NCBI GenBank assembly: GCA_019873655.1
Contig: JAIOAU010000024.1
Span: 1-40,101 of the forward strand
Direction: 5' to 3'
DNA from: Chloroflexota bacterium
GTDB taxonomy: Bacteria > Chloroflexota > Anaerolineae > Anaerolineales > Villigracilaceae
DNA: 40,101 bases
The notes under the pieces are model-generated. The model was not told where the DNA came from and did no database searches. It saw only the letters and a list, made by a program, of their open reading frames with translations. Shown piece by piece: positions 24,421 to 32,659 of this stretch. Position 1 is the first letter of the stretch, and each line of letters starts with the position of its first letter. A program made the translations under genes and the position numbers.

Positions 24421-25044
24421 TTAAGGTATGTAGGTGTTGGAGATGGTAAAACTGCTTGCTGCGCCGGTATAGGACACCACCTGAATGTAATACCGTCCAC
24501 TCGGATTATAGATGACCACGCGTTCGGGCGTTGTGCCGCCGGCGCGCGAGTACCACTCGCCGAAGCCGCTGGGCGACATTAACTCGTCATAGGAGCGGGA
24601 AACGTAGATGTCCAGGTCGGCGGTGAAATTCGTCAGGTTGATTTCCAGGCGCGATCCGCTCGGCGGCACCCACAGGCAGTACATGACAATCACGTCATAG
24701 AAACTGCTGCCCGCATTGACGCGTCCAGACAGGCTCTGATTCATCCCCAGCCGCTGCGTGCCCGAATGACAATCGCCCGCCGCGAAGGTGGGAGTGATGG
24801 TCGGCGTGGGCGTACGCGTAGGCGTCAGCGTAGCCGTGGGGGTGGGGGTACGAGTAGGAGTCGGTGTATTGGTGGGAGTCGGGGTTGCCGTGGGAGTGGC
24901 GGTATAGAACAGATTCCCAATCGCAGGCACCCGGTCGCGCAGCAAGAGGCCGCCAGCAGCAACGACGACGCAACAGCAACAAGCGGCGGCGGCGACGGCC
25001 AAAATGATCCAGGGCCATCGACCAGACCGTTTCGTGCTTTCCAT
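24421..25044 (-). CDS. Membrane-anchored protein with Thr-Pro linker and a PPC-like domain
   Basis: The 207-residue protein has an N-terminal membrane anchor containing four consecutive Cys (about residues 22-25), a long Thr-Pro linker (about 50-88) and a ~110-residue C-terminal beta domain starting GDCHSGTQRLGMNQ. That domain has MYCLWVP, LDIYVSRSYDELMSP and GRYYIQVVSY, and is clearly paralogous to the next gene upstream. It resembles pre-peptidase C-terminal (PPC-type) beta sandwiches, without an attached peptidase. AAGGAG precedes the ATG and a terminator follows. The surface role is unknown. Confidence 0.75.
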   Translation of the reverse strand: MESTKRSGRWPWIILAVAAAACCCCVVVAAGGLLLRDRVPAIGNLFYTATPTATPTPTNTPTPTRTPTPTATLTPTRTPTPTITPTFAAGDCHSGTQRLGMNQSLSGRVNAGSSFYDVIVMYCLWVPPSGSRLEINLTNFTADLDIYVSRSYDELMSPSGFGEWYSRAGGTTPERVVIYNPSGRYYIQVVSYTGAASSFTISNTYIP

Positions 25045-25087
25045 CTCCGGACTCCTTTATCGCCTCTAGCAACTGTGACGCAAAGCG

Positions 25088-25588
25088 TTACGGCGTGAAC
25101 TGATTCCAGATGGTGAAGCTGCCTGACGTATTGAATTCATAGGCTACTATCTGAATGTAATAGCGCCCGCCAGGGTTGGGGATGGTGACCTGCTCCGGTT
25201 CGCCGGGCCCGCCATCGCGGTCATAGTACTGGCCCATACCGGTCGGCGACATCAGTTCCTCATAGGAAGAGGACACATAGATATCGAAATCAATATTGAA
25301 GTCCCGGATGCCAATGACCAATTGCGAGCCTCCCTCTGGCACCCACAGGCAGTACATGGCGATGGTCTCGAGAAACTCATCGCCGCCGGCAATGTAACCG
25401 GTCAGGCTGCTGTTCATCGGCAGCGGCGTCGTGTTGGGATTGCAGTCTCCGCCAACGAAGACTGTCGGCTGAGGGGGAGATGTCGGCTGAGCCGGGGGAA
25501 CGACCTCCACCGGCACCTGACATTGACAGGCCAGCAGCAAGGCGAAGACGACCAACACAGTGATCCAGACGATTCTCTTCTTTTGCAT
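25088..25588 (-). CDS. Lipoprotein with a PPC-like domain, paralogue of the neighbouring gene
   Basis: The 166-residue protein has a lipobox Leu-Leu-Ala-Cys (Cys21), a short Pro/Thr/Gln linker and a C-terminal domain starting GDCNPNTTPLPMN. The domain aligns along its whole length with that of the next gene (MYCLWVP, FDIYVSSSYEELMSP, GRYYIQIVAY). The two proteins differ in anchor and linker length, so the domain is a shared module. AAGGAG lies before the ATG. The upstream promoter predicts a two-gene transcript. Function unknown. Confidence 0.75.
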   Translation of the reverse strand: MQKKRIVWITVLVVFALLLACQCQVPVEVVPPAQPTSPPQPTVFVGGDCNPNTTPLPMNSSLTGYIAGGDEFLETIAMYCLWVPEGGSQLVIGIRDFNIDFDIYVSSSYEELMSPTGMGQYYDRDGGPGEPEQVTIPNPGGRYYIQIVAYEFNTSGSFTIWNQFTP

Positions 25589-25637
25589 ATTTCACTCTCC
25601 TTATAGAAGTTGTAAATTGGCAAACGTTATTGACATC

Positions 25638-25666
25638 AGTATAGAGCAAACCCAAAAAATCCACAA
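25638..25666 (-). promoter_or_regulatory. Promoter of the PPC-like gene pair
   Basis: On the minus strand TTGTGG (plus 25661-25666) and TATACT (25638-25643) are 17 nt apart, with a leader of about 40-45 nt before the ATG at 25588. Confidence 0.6.
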
Positions 25667-25689
25667 TAGGAACAACGTTGGAATTTTAA

Positions 25690-25719
25690 ATCGATCGGGC
25701 GGTCTCTCGACCGCCCGAT
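25690..25719 (-). terminator. Terminator after the EF-G-like gene
   Basis: A perfect 11-bp GC-rich stem (25694-25704 with 25709-25719) with a 4-nt loop lies 9 nt after the gene and is followed on the minus strand by CGATTTAAAATT, a modest T tract. Confidence 0.6.
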
Positions 25720-25727
25720 GACGTTGC

Positions 25728-27800
25728 TCACTCTTCCTTCTTGCCTTCCAGTTCCTTCTGGTGGGCCGCGATGATCTCCTGCGCCAAATGCGCCGGGACG
25801 ATGTCGTAATGATCGAACTCCATGCTGAAGACGCCGCGCCCGGCCGTAATTGAGCGCAAGGTGGTCGTATAGCGCAGCATCTCGGCCAGCGGCACCTGCG
25901 CCAAGACGACCGTCCGGCCGCGCTCGGACTCGGTGCCCATCACGCGTCCGCGGCGGGTGTTCAGGTCGCTCATCACATCGCCCATGTTGGCGTCCGGCAC
26001 GGTGACGCGCACGTTCATGATCGGCTCGAACAACACCGGCCCGGCCTGCTGAACCGCCAGTTTGAAGGCCTCGCGTCCGGCAATCTCGAAAGCGACCGGC
26101 TTCGAATCGACCGGGTGTTCCTTGCCATCGTACACAATCACGCGCACGTTGCTCATCGGATAACCGGCAATGACGCCCTGCGCCATGGTGGCCTGGATGC
26201 CCTTCTGAATCGCCGGCAGATAGGAGCGCGACAGGTTCATGCCGACCAGTTCGTCGGTGAAATCGAACTCGCCCTCCATGTACGGCTCGATGCGCAGCCA
26301 GACCTCGCCAAACTGCCCGGCGCCGCCGGTCTGTTTCTTGTGCCGGTACATGGCGTCGCCCTTCTTGGTGATGCCCTCCCGGTAAGGGACCTTTGGCTCG
26401 GAAATGTTCAAGCCGACCTGCAACTTGGTCTGCGCCCGGCGAATGGCGACGTCAATGTGCTGATCGCCCATGCCTTCCAAGACCGTCTGCTTGGTGGCGG
26501 GTTCCTGATACCACTTGAGGGTCATGTCCTCTTCGCACAGACGGGTCAGCGAGGAACTGATCTTGGCGGCGTCGGCCTGGGTCTTGGGAGAAATCGCCAC
26601 GCGGTAGAGCGGCGAGGGGTAGGTCGGCACCGGTAGAGTCAGCGGATGAGCCTTGTCGCACAGCGTGTCGCCGGTCGCGGTGACCGAGAGTTTCGCCACC
26701 GTGCCAATGTCGCCGGTGTGCAACACCTTCTGAGGAATGGACTCTTTGCCGCGCGGGCAGGCCAGCGAAGCCATGCGTTCCTCGGCCCCTTTGACGTTGT
26801 TCCAAATGCGCGCATCGGCCTGCAAGATCCCCGAATAGACCCGGAAGTAGGTCAATTTGCCGACGAACGGATCGGCAGTCGTCTTCCAGACATAGACAGC
26901 CAGCGGGCCGGAGTCGGAGGGCGGCAACTTTTCCTCGCCGTTCGCGCCCTGCGCGACCGCATCCCCCACCTCGGCCGGCGAGGGGAAGAGGGCCAAGATC
27001 GCGTCCAGCAGAGGGATGATCCCGATTTCGTGCGCCCCAGCGGCGACAAAGACCGGGATGAACGAGCCGGCGCGGACGACCGCTTTCAGCCCGCGCAGCA
27101 ACTCCTCCGACGAAAGAGAGCCGCTTTCCAGGTATTTCTCCAGCAGGGCGTCCTCACCCTCGGCGGCCGCCTCGATCAAAGCGACGCGGGCCTCCTCGGC
27201 GGCCGGCTTGAGGTCCGCCGGAATCTCCTCCGCCGTGCGCCCCTCTTTCGGATAGGCTTTCATCGTAATCAGGTCGATCACGCCTTTGAAGTCGGCCTTC
27301 TCGCCCCACGGCAACTGGACCGGAATCAGGCGCGTCGAGGAGAATTCCTGCACCGAGGCCAGCGCCTTGCGGTAATCGGCGTTCTCGCGGTCCATCTTGT
27401 TGATGACCACGAAGCGCGGCAGGTGGAACGTATCGCAGTACCCCCAGGCGATCTCGGTGCCGACCTCCACCCCGGCAACCGAATCGACCAGCACAATCGC
27501 CCCGTCCGAGACGCGCAGCGCCGAGATCACCTCGCCGATGAAATCGGTGTAGCCGGGCGTGTCGAACACGTTGATCTTGTGATCCTTGTACTCGACCGGC
27601 AGCACGCTGGTCGAAAGCGACAACTTGCGGCGAATCTCTTCCTCGTCATAGTCCGAAACCGTCGTCCCGTCTTCGATTCGGCCCAGGCGGGTGGTGGCGC
27701 CCGTCACATGCAGGAACGCCTCCCCCAGCATTGTCTTCCCGCCCGAGCCATGTGAAACCAGGGCGACATTCCGGATAAAGTCAGTGGTATACTCTTTCAT
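25728..27800 (-). CDS. Elongation factor G-like GTPase (EF-G2 type)
   Basis: The 690-residue protein has the domain order of EF-G: GTPase domain with VFDTPGYTDF and NKMD, then domain II, III, an IV with the GGAGQFGEVWLRIEP and the C-terminal domain V with TERGRTVVLAQVPL-EMLRY. The P-loop reads SHGSGGKT (16-23) in place of the usual AHxDxGKT, as in the EF-G2/FusA2-like subgroup, so it is likely an accessory factor rather than the main translocase. The ATG at 27800 matches the family start; a longer frame is rejected because it crosses the promoter. The precise role of EF-G2 proteins is uncertain; ribosome rescue or stress translation are options. Confidence 0.88.
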   Translation of the reverse strand: MKEYTTDFIRNVALVSHGSGGKTMLGEAFLHVTGATTRLGRIEDGTTVSDYDEEEIRRKLSLSTSVLPVEYKDHKINVFDTPGYTDFIGEVISALRVSDGAIVLVDSVAGVEVGTEIAWGYCDTFHLPRFVVINKMDRENADYRKALASVQEFSSTRLIPVQLPWGEKADFKGVIDLITMKAYPKEGRTAEEIPADLKPAAEEARVALIEAAAEGEDALLEKYLESGSLSSEELLRGLKAVVRAGSFIPVFVAAGAHEIGIIPLLDAILALFPSPAEVGDAVAQGANGEEKLPPSDSGPLAVYVWKTTADPFVGKLTYFRVYSGILQADARIWNNVKGAEERMASLACPRGKESIPQKVLHTGDIGTVAKLSVTATGDTLCDKAHPLTLPVPTYPSPLYRVAISPKTQADAAKISSSLTRLCEEDMTLKWYQEPATKQTVLEGMGDQHIDVAIRRAQTKLQVGLNISEPKVPYREGITKKGDAMYRHKKQTGGAGQFGEVWLRIEPYMEGEFDFTDELVGMNLSRSYLPAIQKGIQATMAQGVIAGYPMSNVRVIVYDGKEHPVDSKPVAFEIAGREAFKLAVQQAGPVLFEPIMNVRVTVPDANMGDVMSDLNTRRGRVMGTESERGRTVVLAQVPLAEMLRYTTTLRSITAGRGVFSMEFDHYDIVPAHLAQEIIAAHQKELEGKKEE

Positions 27801-27823
27801 GGAAAACCTCGTGTAAGATATAT

Positions 27824-27874
27824 TTGGGATGATTCCAGCCGCCTGATTATACTGCCTATTGCCAAAAACCGTAA
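27824..27874. promoter_or_regulatory. Overlapping divergent promoters of the EF-G-like and thioredoxin genes
   Basis: The minus-strand TATAAT (plus 27846-27851, with TTACGG 17 nt upstream) and the plus-strand TATACT (27848-27853, with TTGGGA 18 nt upstream) share four bases. RNA polymerase cannot occupy both at once, so the two genes may compete for initiation. Confidence 0.5.
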
Positions 27875-27880
27875 ACACCC

Positions 27881-28363
27881 ATGAGCATTCTCAATCAATA
27901 TTCTTTCCTGTGGCTTGCTTTCGCAGTGACCATCATCGCCGCGCTGATCTTCCTGCGCAAGAAACCCCGCCTGCCCGATTTCATCGCCGTCGGCGTCATC
28001 CTGCTGGCGCTCTTGACCGCCTGGCTGCTGTTGCGCCCGCGCCAGACCCTGTTGAGCGGCGAGGCGGCCGAGGTCCAGGCCCGCATCGGCCAGGGGACGC
28101 CCGTCCTGCTCGAATTCCAGTCCCCCTACTGCCTGGGCTGCACCGCCATCAAGCCGCTGGTGGACAACGTCGAAGCGCAATACGCCGGCCGGCTGATCGT
28201 GCTGCGGGTGGACGTCCAATCCCCGGCCGGACGCGAACTGGCCGCCGTGTACGGCTTTCAATACACGCCCACGTTCATCTTCTTCGACGCCGCCGGCCGC
28301 GAGGTCTGGCGCGAAGTCGGCGGGTTGACTCTCGAGCGCCTGGAACAATCGCTCTCGCCATGA
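27881..28363 (+). CDS. Membrane-anchored thioredoxin-fold protein
   Basis: The 160-residue protein has two N-terminal membrane helices (about 9-25 and 34-51) and a thioredoxin domain. The active site is C84-L-G-C87, followed by TPTFIFFD with the cis-proline of the fold. The domain should face outside if the helices form a hairpin with the N-terminus out, suggesting disulfide reduction or transfer. The next gene overlaps its stop by 4 nt. A VKOR disulfide-forming protein is encoded elsewhere in this window at 39532, but not in the same operon. Confidence 0.85.
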   Translation: MSILNQYSFLWLAFAVTIIAALIFLRKKPRLPDFIAVGVILLALLTAWLLLRPRQTLLSGEAAEVQARIGQGTPVLLEFQSPYCLGCTAIKPLVDNVEAQYAGRLIVLRVDVQSPAGRELAAVYGFQYTPTFIFFDAAGREVWREVGGLTLERLEQSLSP

Positions 28364-28935
28364 GCCTGCTGAAACGCCTTTCGTTTGCCCTGGCCTATTA
28401 CCGCCGCCCGCCCTGGGACACCGGCATCGCGCCGCCCGAAGTAGAGGCGTTCATCGCCGAGCGCCCGCCCGGCCGCGCCCTCGACCTGGGCTGCGGCACC
28501 GGCGCCTCCAGCCTGGCGCTGGCCAAGGCCGGCTGGCAGGTGACGGGGATCGACTTCGTCCCGCGCGCCATCGCCATCGCCAGGCAAAGAGCCGCAAGAG
28601 AAAACCTGGCGGTAGACTTCCGGGTGGGAAATGTGGTCCATCTGCCCCCAGCCCTGTTCGCCCTCCCGCATGATCTGATTCTGGATATTGGCTGTTTCCA
28701 CTCCCTCAGCACGGGAGAACGGGTCCACTACCTGCACAACCTCGACCGCCTGCTCGCGCCCGGCGGGACCTGGCTGCTGTACGCCTTCCTCCAGACCGAC
28801 GACCGCCGTCAGCCCGGCATCCATCCTGCCGACCTGGAAATTGCCGCCCTCCACCTCAGCCTCGTCCGCCGTCAGGATGGGATCGATCGCAAGGAGCGCC
28901 CCAGCGCCTGGTTCTGGTTCGAAAAGAAAAACTGA
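28360..28935 (+). CDS. Class I SAM-dependent methyltransferase
   Basis: The 191-residue product has the SAM-binding LDLGCGTGASS motif near residue 44, the acidic strand end GIDFVP, and the later LDIGCFHSLS and LAPGGTWLLY blocks of the Rossmann fold. It resembles small tellurite-resistance/thiopurine-type methyltransferases, with no additional domain. The acceptor is unknown. The ATG at 28360 overlaps the thioredoxin stop (ATGA); longer frames run through that gene and are rejected. Confidence 0.87.
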   Translation: MSLLKRLSFALAYYRRPPWDTGIAPPEVEAFIAERPPGRALDLGCGTGASSLALAKAGWQVTGIDFVPRAIAIARQRAARENLAVDFRVGNVVHLPPALFALPHDLILDIGCFHSLSTGERVHYLHNLDRLLAPGGTWLLYAFLQTDDRRQPGIHPADLEIAALHLSLVRRQDGIDRKERPSAWFWFEKKN

Positions 28936-29004
28936 AGTTGAAGCATCGAATTTCGCAAACGACGCAAACCTTTTCGTAATTCGTGCAATTCGATGCAGTC
29001 AACT
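28936..29004. repeat. Imperfect inverted repeat, member of a dispersed intergenic family
   Basis: AGTTGA plus GCATCGAATT (28936-28952) pairs with AATTCGATGC plus TCAACT (28987-29004) around a 34-nt spacer. The 22-nt string at 28975-28996 matches 15474-15495 at 19 of 22 positions. It lies between the methyltransferase and the nuclease gene. Confidence 0.6.
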
Positions 29005-29063
29005 AGCAGACAATGCTGAGAACCGGCGCTTTTCTGCATCAGTTATCCAACCCCAATCGCGTG

Positions 29064-29075
29064 TAAAATAAAGAT
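29064..29075 (+). promoter_or_regulatory. -10 element giving a leaderless nuclease-recJ transcript
   Basis: TAAAAT at 29064-29069 is followed by 6 nt and the ATG at 29076, without a Shine-Dalgarno sequence. No good -35 was seen. Confidence 0.5.
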
Positions 29076-29888
29076 ATGGTCCGCCTGCCTGCCGGTTTTA
29101 CCTTCTCTCAGTCCTCTCTGCAGGATTACGCCGACTGCCCGCGCCGCTTCGAATTGCGCTATCTCCGTCAATTGCAATGGCCGGCCGTCGAAAGCGAACC
29201 GGCGCTGGAAAACGAACGCCGCCAACAGGAAGGGCAACTCTTTCACCGCCTCATCCAACAGCACCTCATCGGAATCCCCGAAGAACATTTGACGCGCCTG
29301 GCTTCAACCCCCGATCTGCGCCGCTGGTGGGAGAATTATCGCGCCCACCCGCTCTCCCTTGATGGCTACGCGAAATATACGGAACTGACGCTTTCCGCGC
29401 CCCTAGCAGACTTCCGTCTGCTCGCCAAATACGACCTGATCGCCATTCGGCCCGGCGACCAGGCCCTCATCTACGACTGGAAAACCTACGCCAGGCGGCC
29501 GCGCAACGAGTGGATGGCCGCCCGCCTGCAAACGCGCGTCTACCGCGCCCTGCTCGTCCGCGCCGGGACGCGCCTGAACGGCGGCGCGCCCATCCTGCCG
29601 CAGCAGGTCGAGATGATCTACTGGTACGCCGATTACCCCGCCGAACCGGCGCGCTTTGCCTACACGGCCGCCCAGTATGAGCGCGATTGGGCTGGACTGG
29701 AAAAACTGGCCGCAGAAATTGCATCGTCGGTAGACTTCCCCCCCACAGACGATGAAAAACGCTGCGCTTTCTGCGCCTACCGCTCCTATTGCGAGCGGGG
29801 CGACCGCGCCGGCGAAAGCGACGAGGTCGAAAGCGAACTCTCCGAGCCGGAACTCAACCTGGAGCAAATCCAGGAGATTGCTTTCTGA
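29076..29888 (+). CDS. PD-(D/E)XK nuclease, RecB/Cas4-like, with a Cys cluster
   Basis: The 270-residue protein opens with SSLQDYADCPRRFELRYL and GQLFHRLIQQH, then the metal-binding strand IYDWKTYARRPR and a QTRVYRALL motif, the usual order in RecB-type nucleases. One Cys near the N-terminus (DCPRR) and three in the C-terminal CAFCAYRSYC are spaced as in Cas4/AddB [4Fe-4S] clusters. The C-terminal ~25 residues are acidic. No CRISPR array or cas genes lie nearby, so a DNA-repair role with RecJ, whose gene starts 1 nt after the stop, is more likely. Transcription is probably leaderless. Confidence 0.88.
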   Translation: MVRLPAGFTFSQSSLQDYADCPRRFELRYLRQLQWPAVESEPALENERRQQEGQLFHRLIQQHLIGIPEEHLTRLASTPDLRRWWENYRAHPLSLDGYAKYTELTLSAPLADFRLLAKYDLIAIRPGDQALIYDWKTYARRPRNEWMAARLQTRVYRALLVRAGTRLNGGAPILPQQVEMIYWYADYPAEPARFAYTAAQYERDWAGLEKLAAEIASSVDFPPTDDEKRCAFCAYRSYCERGDRAGESDEVESELSEPELNLEQIQEIAF

Positions 29889-29889
29889 T

Positions 29890-32166
29890 ATGCGCTGGAT
29901 CGAAGCGCCCCCGCCCCCCAATCTCTCCCCCCTGCCAGACTTGCACCCCCTGGTCGTCCACCTGCTGGCGCAGCGGGGGCTGACCACGCCCGACGCCGTC
30001 CACGCCTTCCTCGACCCTCGCCGCTACCGGCCCGCCCCGCCCGAGGCGCTGCCGGGCCTGCCCATGGCAGTCGAACGAATCACCGACGCTGTCCGGCGGA
30101 AAGAATCCATCGGCGTCTGGGGCGACTTCGACGTGGACGGCCAGACGGCCACCACCATCCTGGTCGAGGCCCTGCGCCGCCTCGGCGCAGACGTCATCCA
30201 TTACATCCCCATCCGCTCCATCGAAAGCCACGGCATCCATCTGCCGCGGCTGGCGCAGATGATAGACCAGGGCGTCCGGCTGATCGTCACCTGCGACACC
30301 GGCATCAGCGCCCACGACGCCGCCGATTTCGCCCGCGCCCGCGGCGTGGACATGGTCATCAGCGACCATCACGACCTCCCCCCGCGCCTCCCGCACGCCT
30401 GCGCCGTCATCAATCCCAAAATGCTGCCGGCCGATCACCCTCTCGGAACGCTTTCGGGGGCCGGTGTGGCCTACAAACTGGCCGAGGCGCTGTTGGCTCA
30501 AAATCCGGCCGAATCCGACGCCTTGCTCGACCTGACCGCCCTTGGTTTGGTCGCCGACCTGGCCATCCTGCGCGACGAAGCCCGCAACCTCGTCCAGCGT
30601 GGATTGGCCGCTCTGCGCACAACGCCGCGGCTCGGCCTGCAAAAAATGTACGAATTGGCCGAAATCGTCCCTGCCAGCCTGAACGAGGAGCACATTGGCT
30701 TTGTGCTGGGACCGCGCCTGAACGCCCTCGGCCGGCTGGGCGACGCCAACCCCGTCGTCGAATTGTTCACCACCCGCGACCCCGTCCGAGCGCGGGTGCT
30801 AGCCGCCCAAATGGAAAACTACAACGCTCAGCGCCAACTATTGAGCAGCCAGGTCACCCAGGCCGCCGAAGCCAAACTGCGCGCCGATCCCTCCCTGCTG
30901 ACCGAACCGGTGATCATCCTCGACCATCCTTCCTGGCCGGGCGGCGTGGTAGGTATTGTCGCCAGCCGGCTGGCAGAACGCTACCACAAACCGACCATCA
31001 TCTTCTTTACGCCGCCAGGGGAGCCGGCGCGCGGCTCGGCGCGTTCCATCGAGGGAATCAACATCACCGCCGCCATCGCCGAACACCAGGACTTGCTGCT
31101 CAAATTCGGCGGCCACCCCATGGCCGCCGGCCTGGCCCTCGAACAGGAGAAATTGCCGGAATTCCGCAAGCGCCTGAACCAGACGGTCGCTCAGATGATG
31201 AAAGACATAGACATCGAACCTTCGATTCAAATCGACGCCTGGCTCGACCTTTCGGCGATCACCCTCGAGTTGGCCCAGGCTCTGGAAGCGCTCGCTCCCT
31301 TCGGCCCCGGCAATGCCAAGCCGATCCTGGCCAGCCGCAACGTGAAATTGCGCAGCGCCGCCTCGATTGGCCGCAACCAGGAACACCGCCGGCTGGTGGT
31401 GGAGGACGAAGCCGGAAACACGCAAACCGTCCTGTGGTGGGATTCGGCCGACCTGGACTTGCCGCAGGGCGTGTTCGACCTGGCCTACACCGTCCGCGCC
31501 GCTCAATGGCAAGGGGAAATCGGCGTGCAATTGACCCTGATCGCCTTCCGCCAGACGGCCGAGACTCCGCCCGAGATTCGTCGCCCCCCCATCCAAATCG
31601 TGGATTACCGCGCCGACCCCGAGCCGCTTCGCCGCCTTGCCGAACTCCCCCCGGGGACGCTCGTCTGGGCCGAGGGCGCGGACCGCGAACAGGTTCAGGG
31701 TCTGGACCGCTACGAACTGGCCGCCGCTCCCGGTCTGGCCATCTGGACGCCGCCGCCCGGGCCGGATGTGCTGGCAGCCGTCCTCGAAAAAGTCGCGCCG
31801 CAAACGGTTTACCTCTTTGCCCCTCCGGACAGCCAGGAGGCGACGGAGGCCTTCATGGCGCGCCTGGCCGGGCTGGTCAAATTTGCTCTCAACCAGCGCA
31901 ACGGACGGGTCAACTACGCCGCCCTAGCCGCCGCCACCGCCCAGCGCGAGGTGGTCGTGCGCAAGGGCCTGACCTGGATGGTCGAGCGGGGCAAAATTCG
32001 AGTCCTCAGCGAAAGCGGCAAGTCGCTGACTCTGGCAGCGGGCGGCGAAGTCAACGATCCGGCGGGAGCGGCCCAACTGTGGGTCGAAATCCAATCCCTC
32101 TTGGCCGAGACGAGCGCCTATCGGGACTACTTCCGCCGGGCGCCCGCCGAATCGCTCCTGGGTTGA
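29890..32166 (+). CDS. recJ: Single-stranded-DNA-specific exonuclease RecJ
   Basis: RecJ degrades single-stranded DNA 5'-3' in recombination and mismatch repair. The 758-residue protein has DHH motif I in GDFDVDG (78-84), then CDTG and SDHH, followed by the DHHA1 region with GRLGDANP and a GGHPMAAGL block, and an OB-like domain. About 180 C-terminal residues form an extra, less conserved extension seen in some RecJ proteins. The ATG at 29890 is chosen because the longer frame overlaps the nuclease gene and family start spacing fits. It would be co-transcribed with the Cas4-like nuclease. Confidence 0.94.
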   Translation: MRWIEAPPPPNLSPLPDLHPLVVHLLAQRGLTTPDAVHAFLDPRRYRPAPPEALPGLPMAVERITDAVRRKESIGVWGDFDVDGQTATTILVEALRRLGADVIHYIPIRSIESHGIHLPRLAQMIDQGVRLIVTCDTGISAHDAADFARARGVDMVISDHHDLPPRLPHACAVINPKMLPADHPLGTLSGAGVAYKLAEALLAQNPAESDALLDLTALGLVADLAILRDEARNLVQRGLAALRTTPRLGLQKMYELAEIVPASLNEEHIGFVLGPRLNALGRLGDANPVVELFTTRDPVRARVLAAQMENYNAQRQLLSSQVTQAAEAKLRADPSLLTEPVIILDHPSWPGGVVGIVASRLAERYHKPTIIFFTPPGEPARGSARSIEGINITAAIAEHQDLLLKFGGHPMAAGLALEQEKLPEFRKRLNQTVAQMMKDIDIEPSIQIDAWLDLSAITLELAQALEALAPFGPGNAKPILASRNVKLRSAASIGRNQEHRRLVVEDEAGNTQTVLWWDSADLDLPQGVFDLAYTVRAAQWQGEIGVQLTLIAFRQTAETPPEIRRPPIQIVDYRADPEPLRRLAELPPGTLVWAEGADREQVQGLDRYELAAAPGLAIWTPPPGPDVLAAVLEKVAPQTVYLFAPPDSQEATEAFMARLAGLVKFALNQRNGRVNYAALAAATAQREVVVRKGLTWMVERGKIRVLSESGKSLTLAAGGEVNDPAGAAQLWVEIQSLLAETSAYRDYFRRAPAESLLG

Positions 32167-32206
32167 GCAGCGTTCCGGCAAGGATTGCAGGGGGAAAGAA
32201 AGCGGG

Positions 32207-32218
32207 TACAATAAAGTT
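32207..32218 (+). promoter_or_regulatory. -10 element giving a leaderless archease transcript
   Basis: TACAAT at 32207-32212, then 6 nt, then the ATG at 32219. It lies 40 nt past the recJ stop, so archease-rtcB may be uncoupled from recJ. Confidence 0.5.
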
Positions 32219-32617
32219 ATGCCGTTCGAAGAAATCGCTCACACCGCCGATTGGTCGTTGCGCGTCTGGGCCGCGGACCTCGAGGGCCTGTTCGCCGAGG
32301 CCGGACGCGGCATGTACGCCCTGGCCGGGGCGCGCCCGGCCGAGGGTCCGCGCCGCCGACGCGTCTTCGAGACGAGCGCCCCCGACCCGGAAGCGCTCCT
32401 GGTCGCCTTCCTGTCCGAATTGGTCTACGCGCTTGAGCAAGAGGGGACGATCTTCGAGAATTTCCGCGTCGAAATCGAAGACAGCGCCCTGAGAGTCGAG
32501 ATGGACGGCGCTCCACTCGAGGCGGTCAACAAAATCATCAAGGCGGTCACATATCATAACCTGCACATCCGCCGCACAGAGCGCGGCTACGAAGTCGAGA
32601 TTGTCTTCGACGTTTGA
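32219..32617 (+). CDS. Archease, RtcB activator
   Basis: Archease promotes guanylylation and turnover of the RNA ligase RtcB. The 132-residue protein has the typical N-terminal IAHTADWSLRVWA, an acidic Asp in the Asp-Leu-Glu segment, LLVAFLSELVYALEQEG, and the C-terminal AVTYHNLHI with IVFDV. Length matches the family. It precedes rtcB by 42 nt on the same strand, a well-known pairing that strongly supports both assignments. Transcription from its own -10 is probably leaderless. Confidence 0.94.
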   Translation: MPFEEIAHTADWSLRVWAADLEGLFAEAGRGMYALAGARPAEGPRRRRVFETSAPDPEALLVAFLSELVYALEQEGTIFENFRVEIEDSALRVEMDGAPLEAVNKIIKAVTYHNLHIRRTERGYEVEIVFDV

Positions 32618-32659
32618 CCCCCTTCCGCCGGGCCGATGGTTCCGCTCAAGGAGGCAAAG

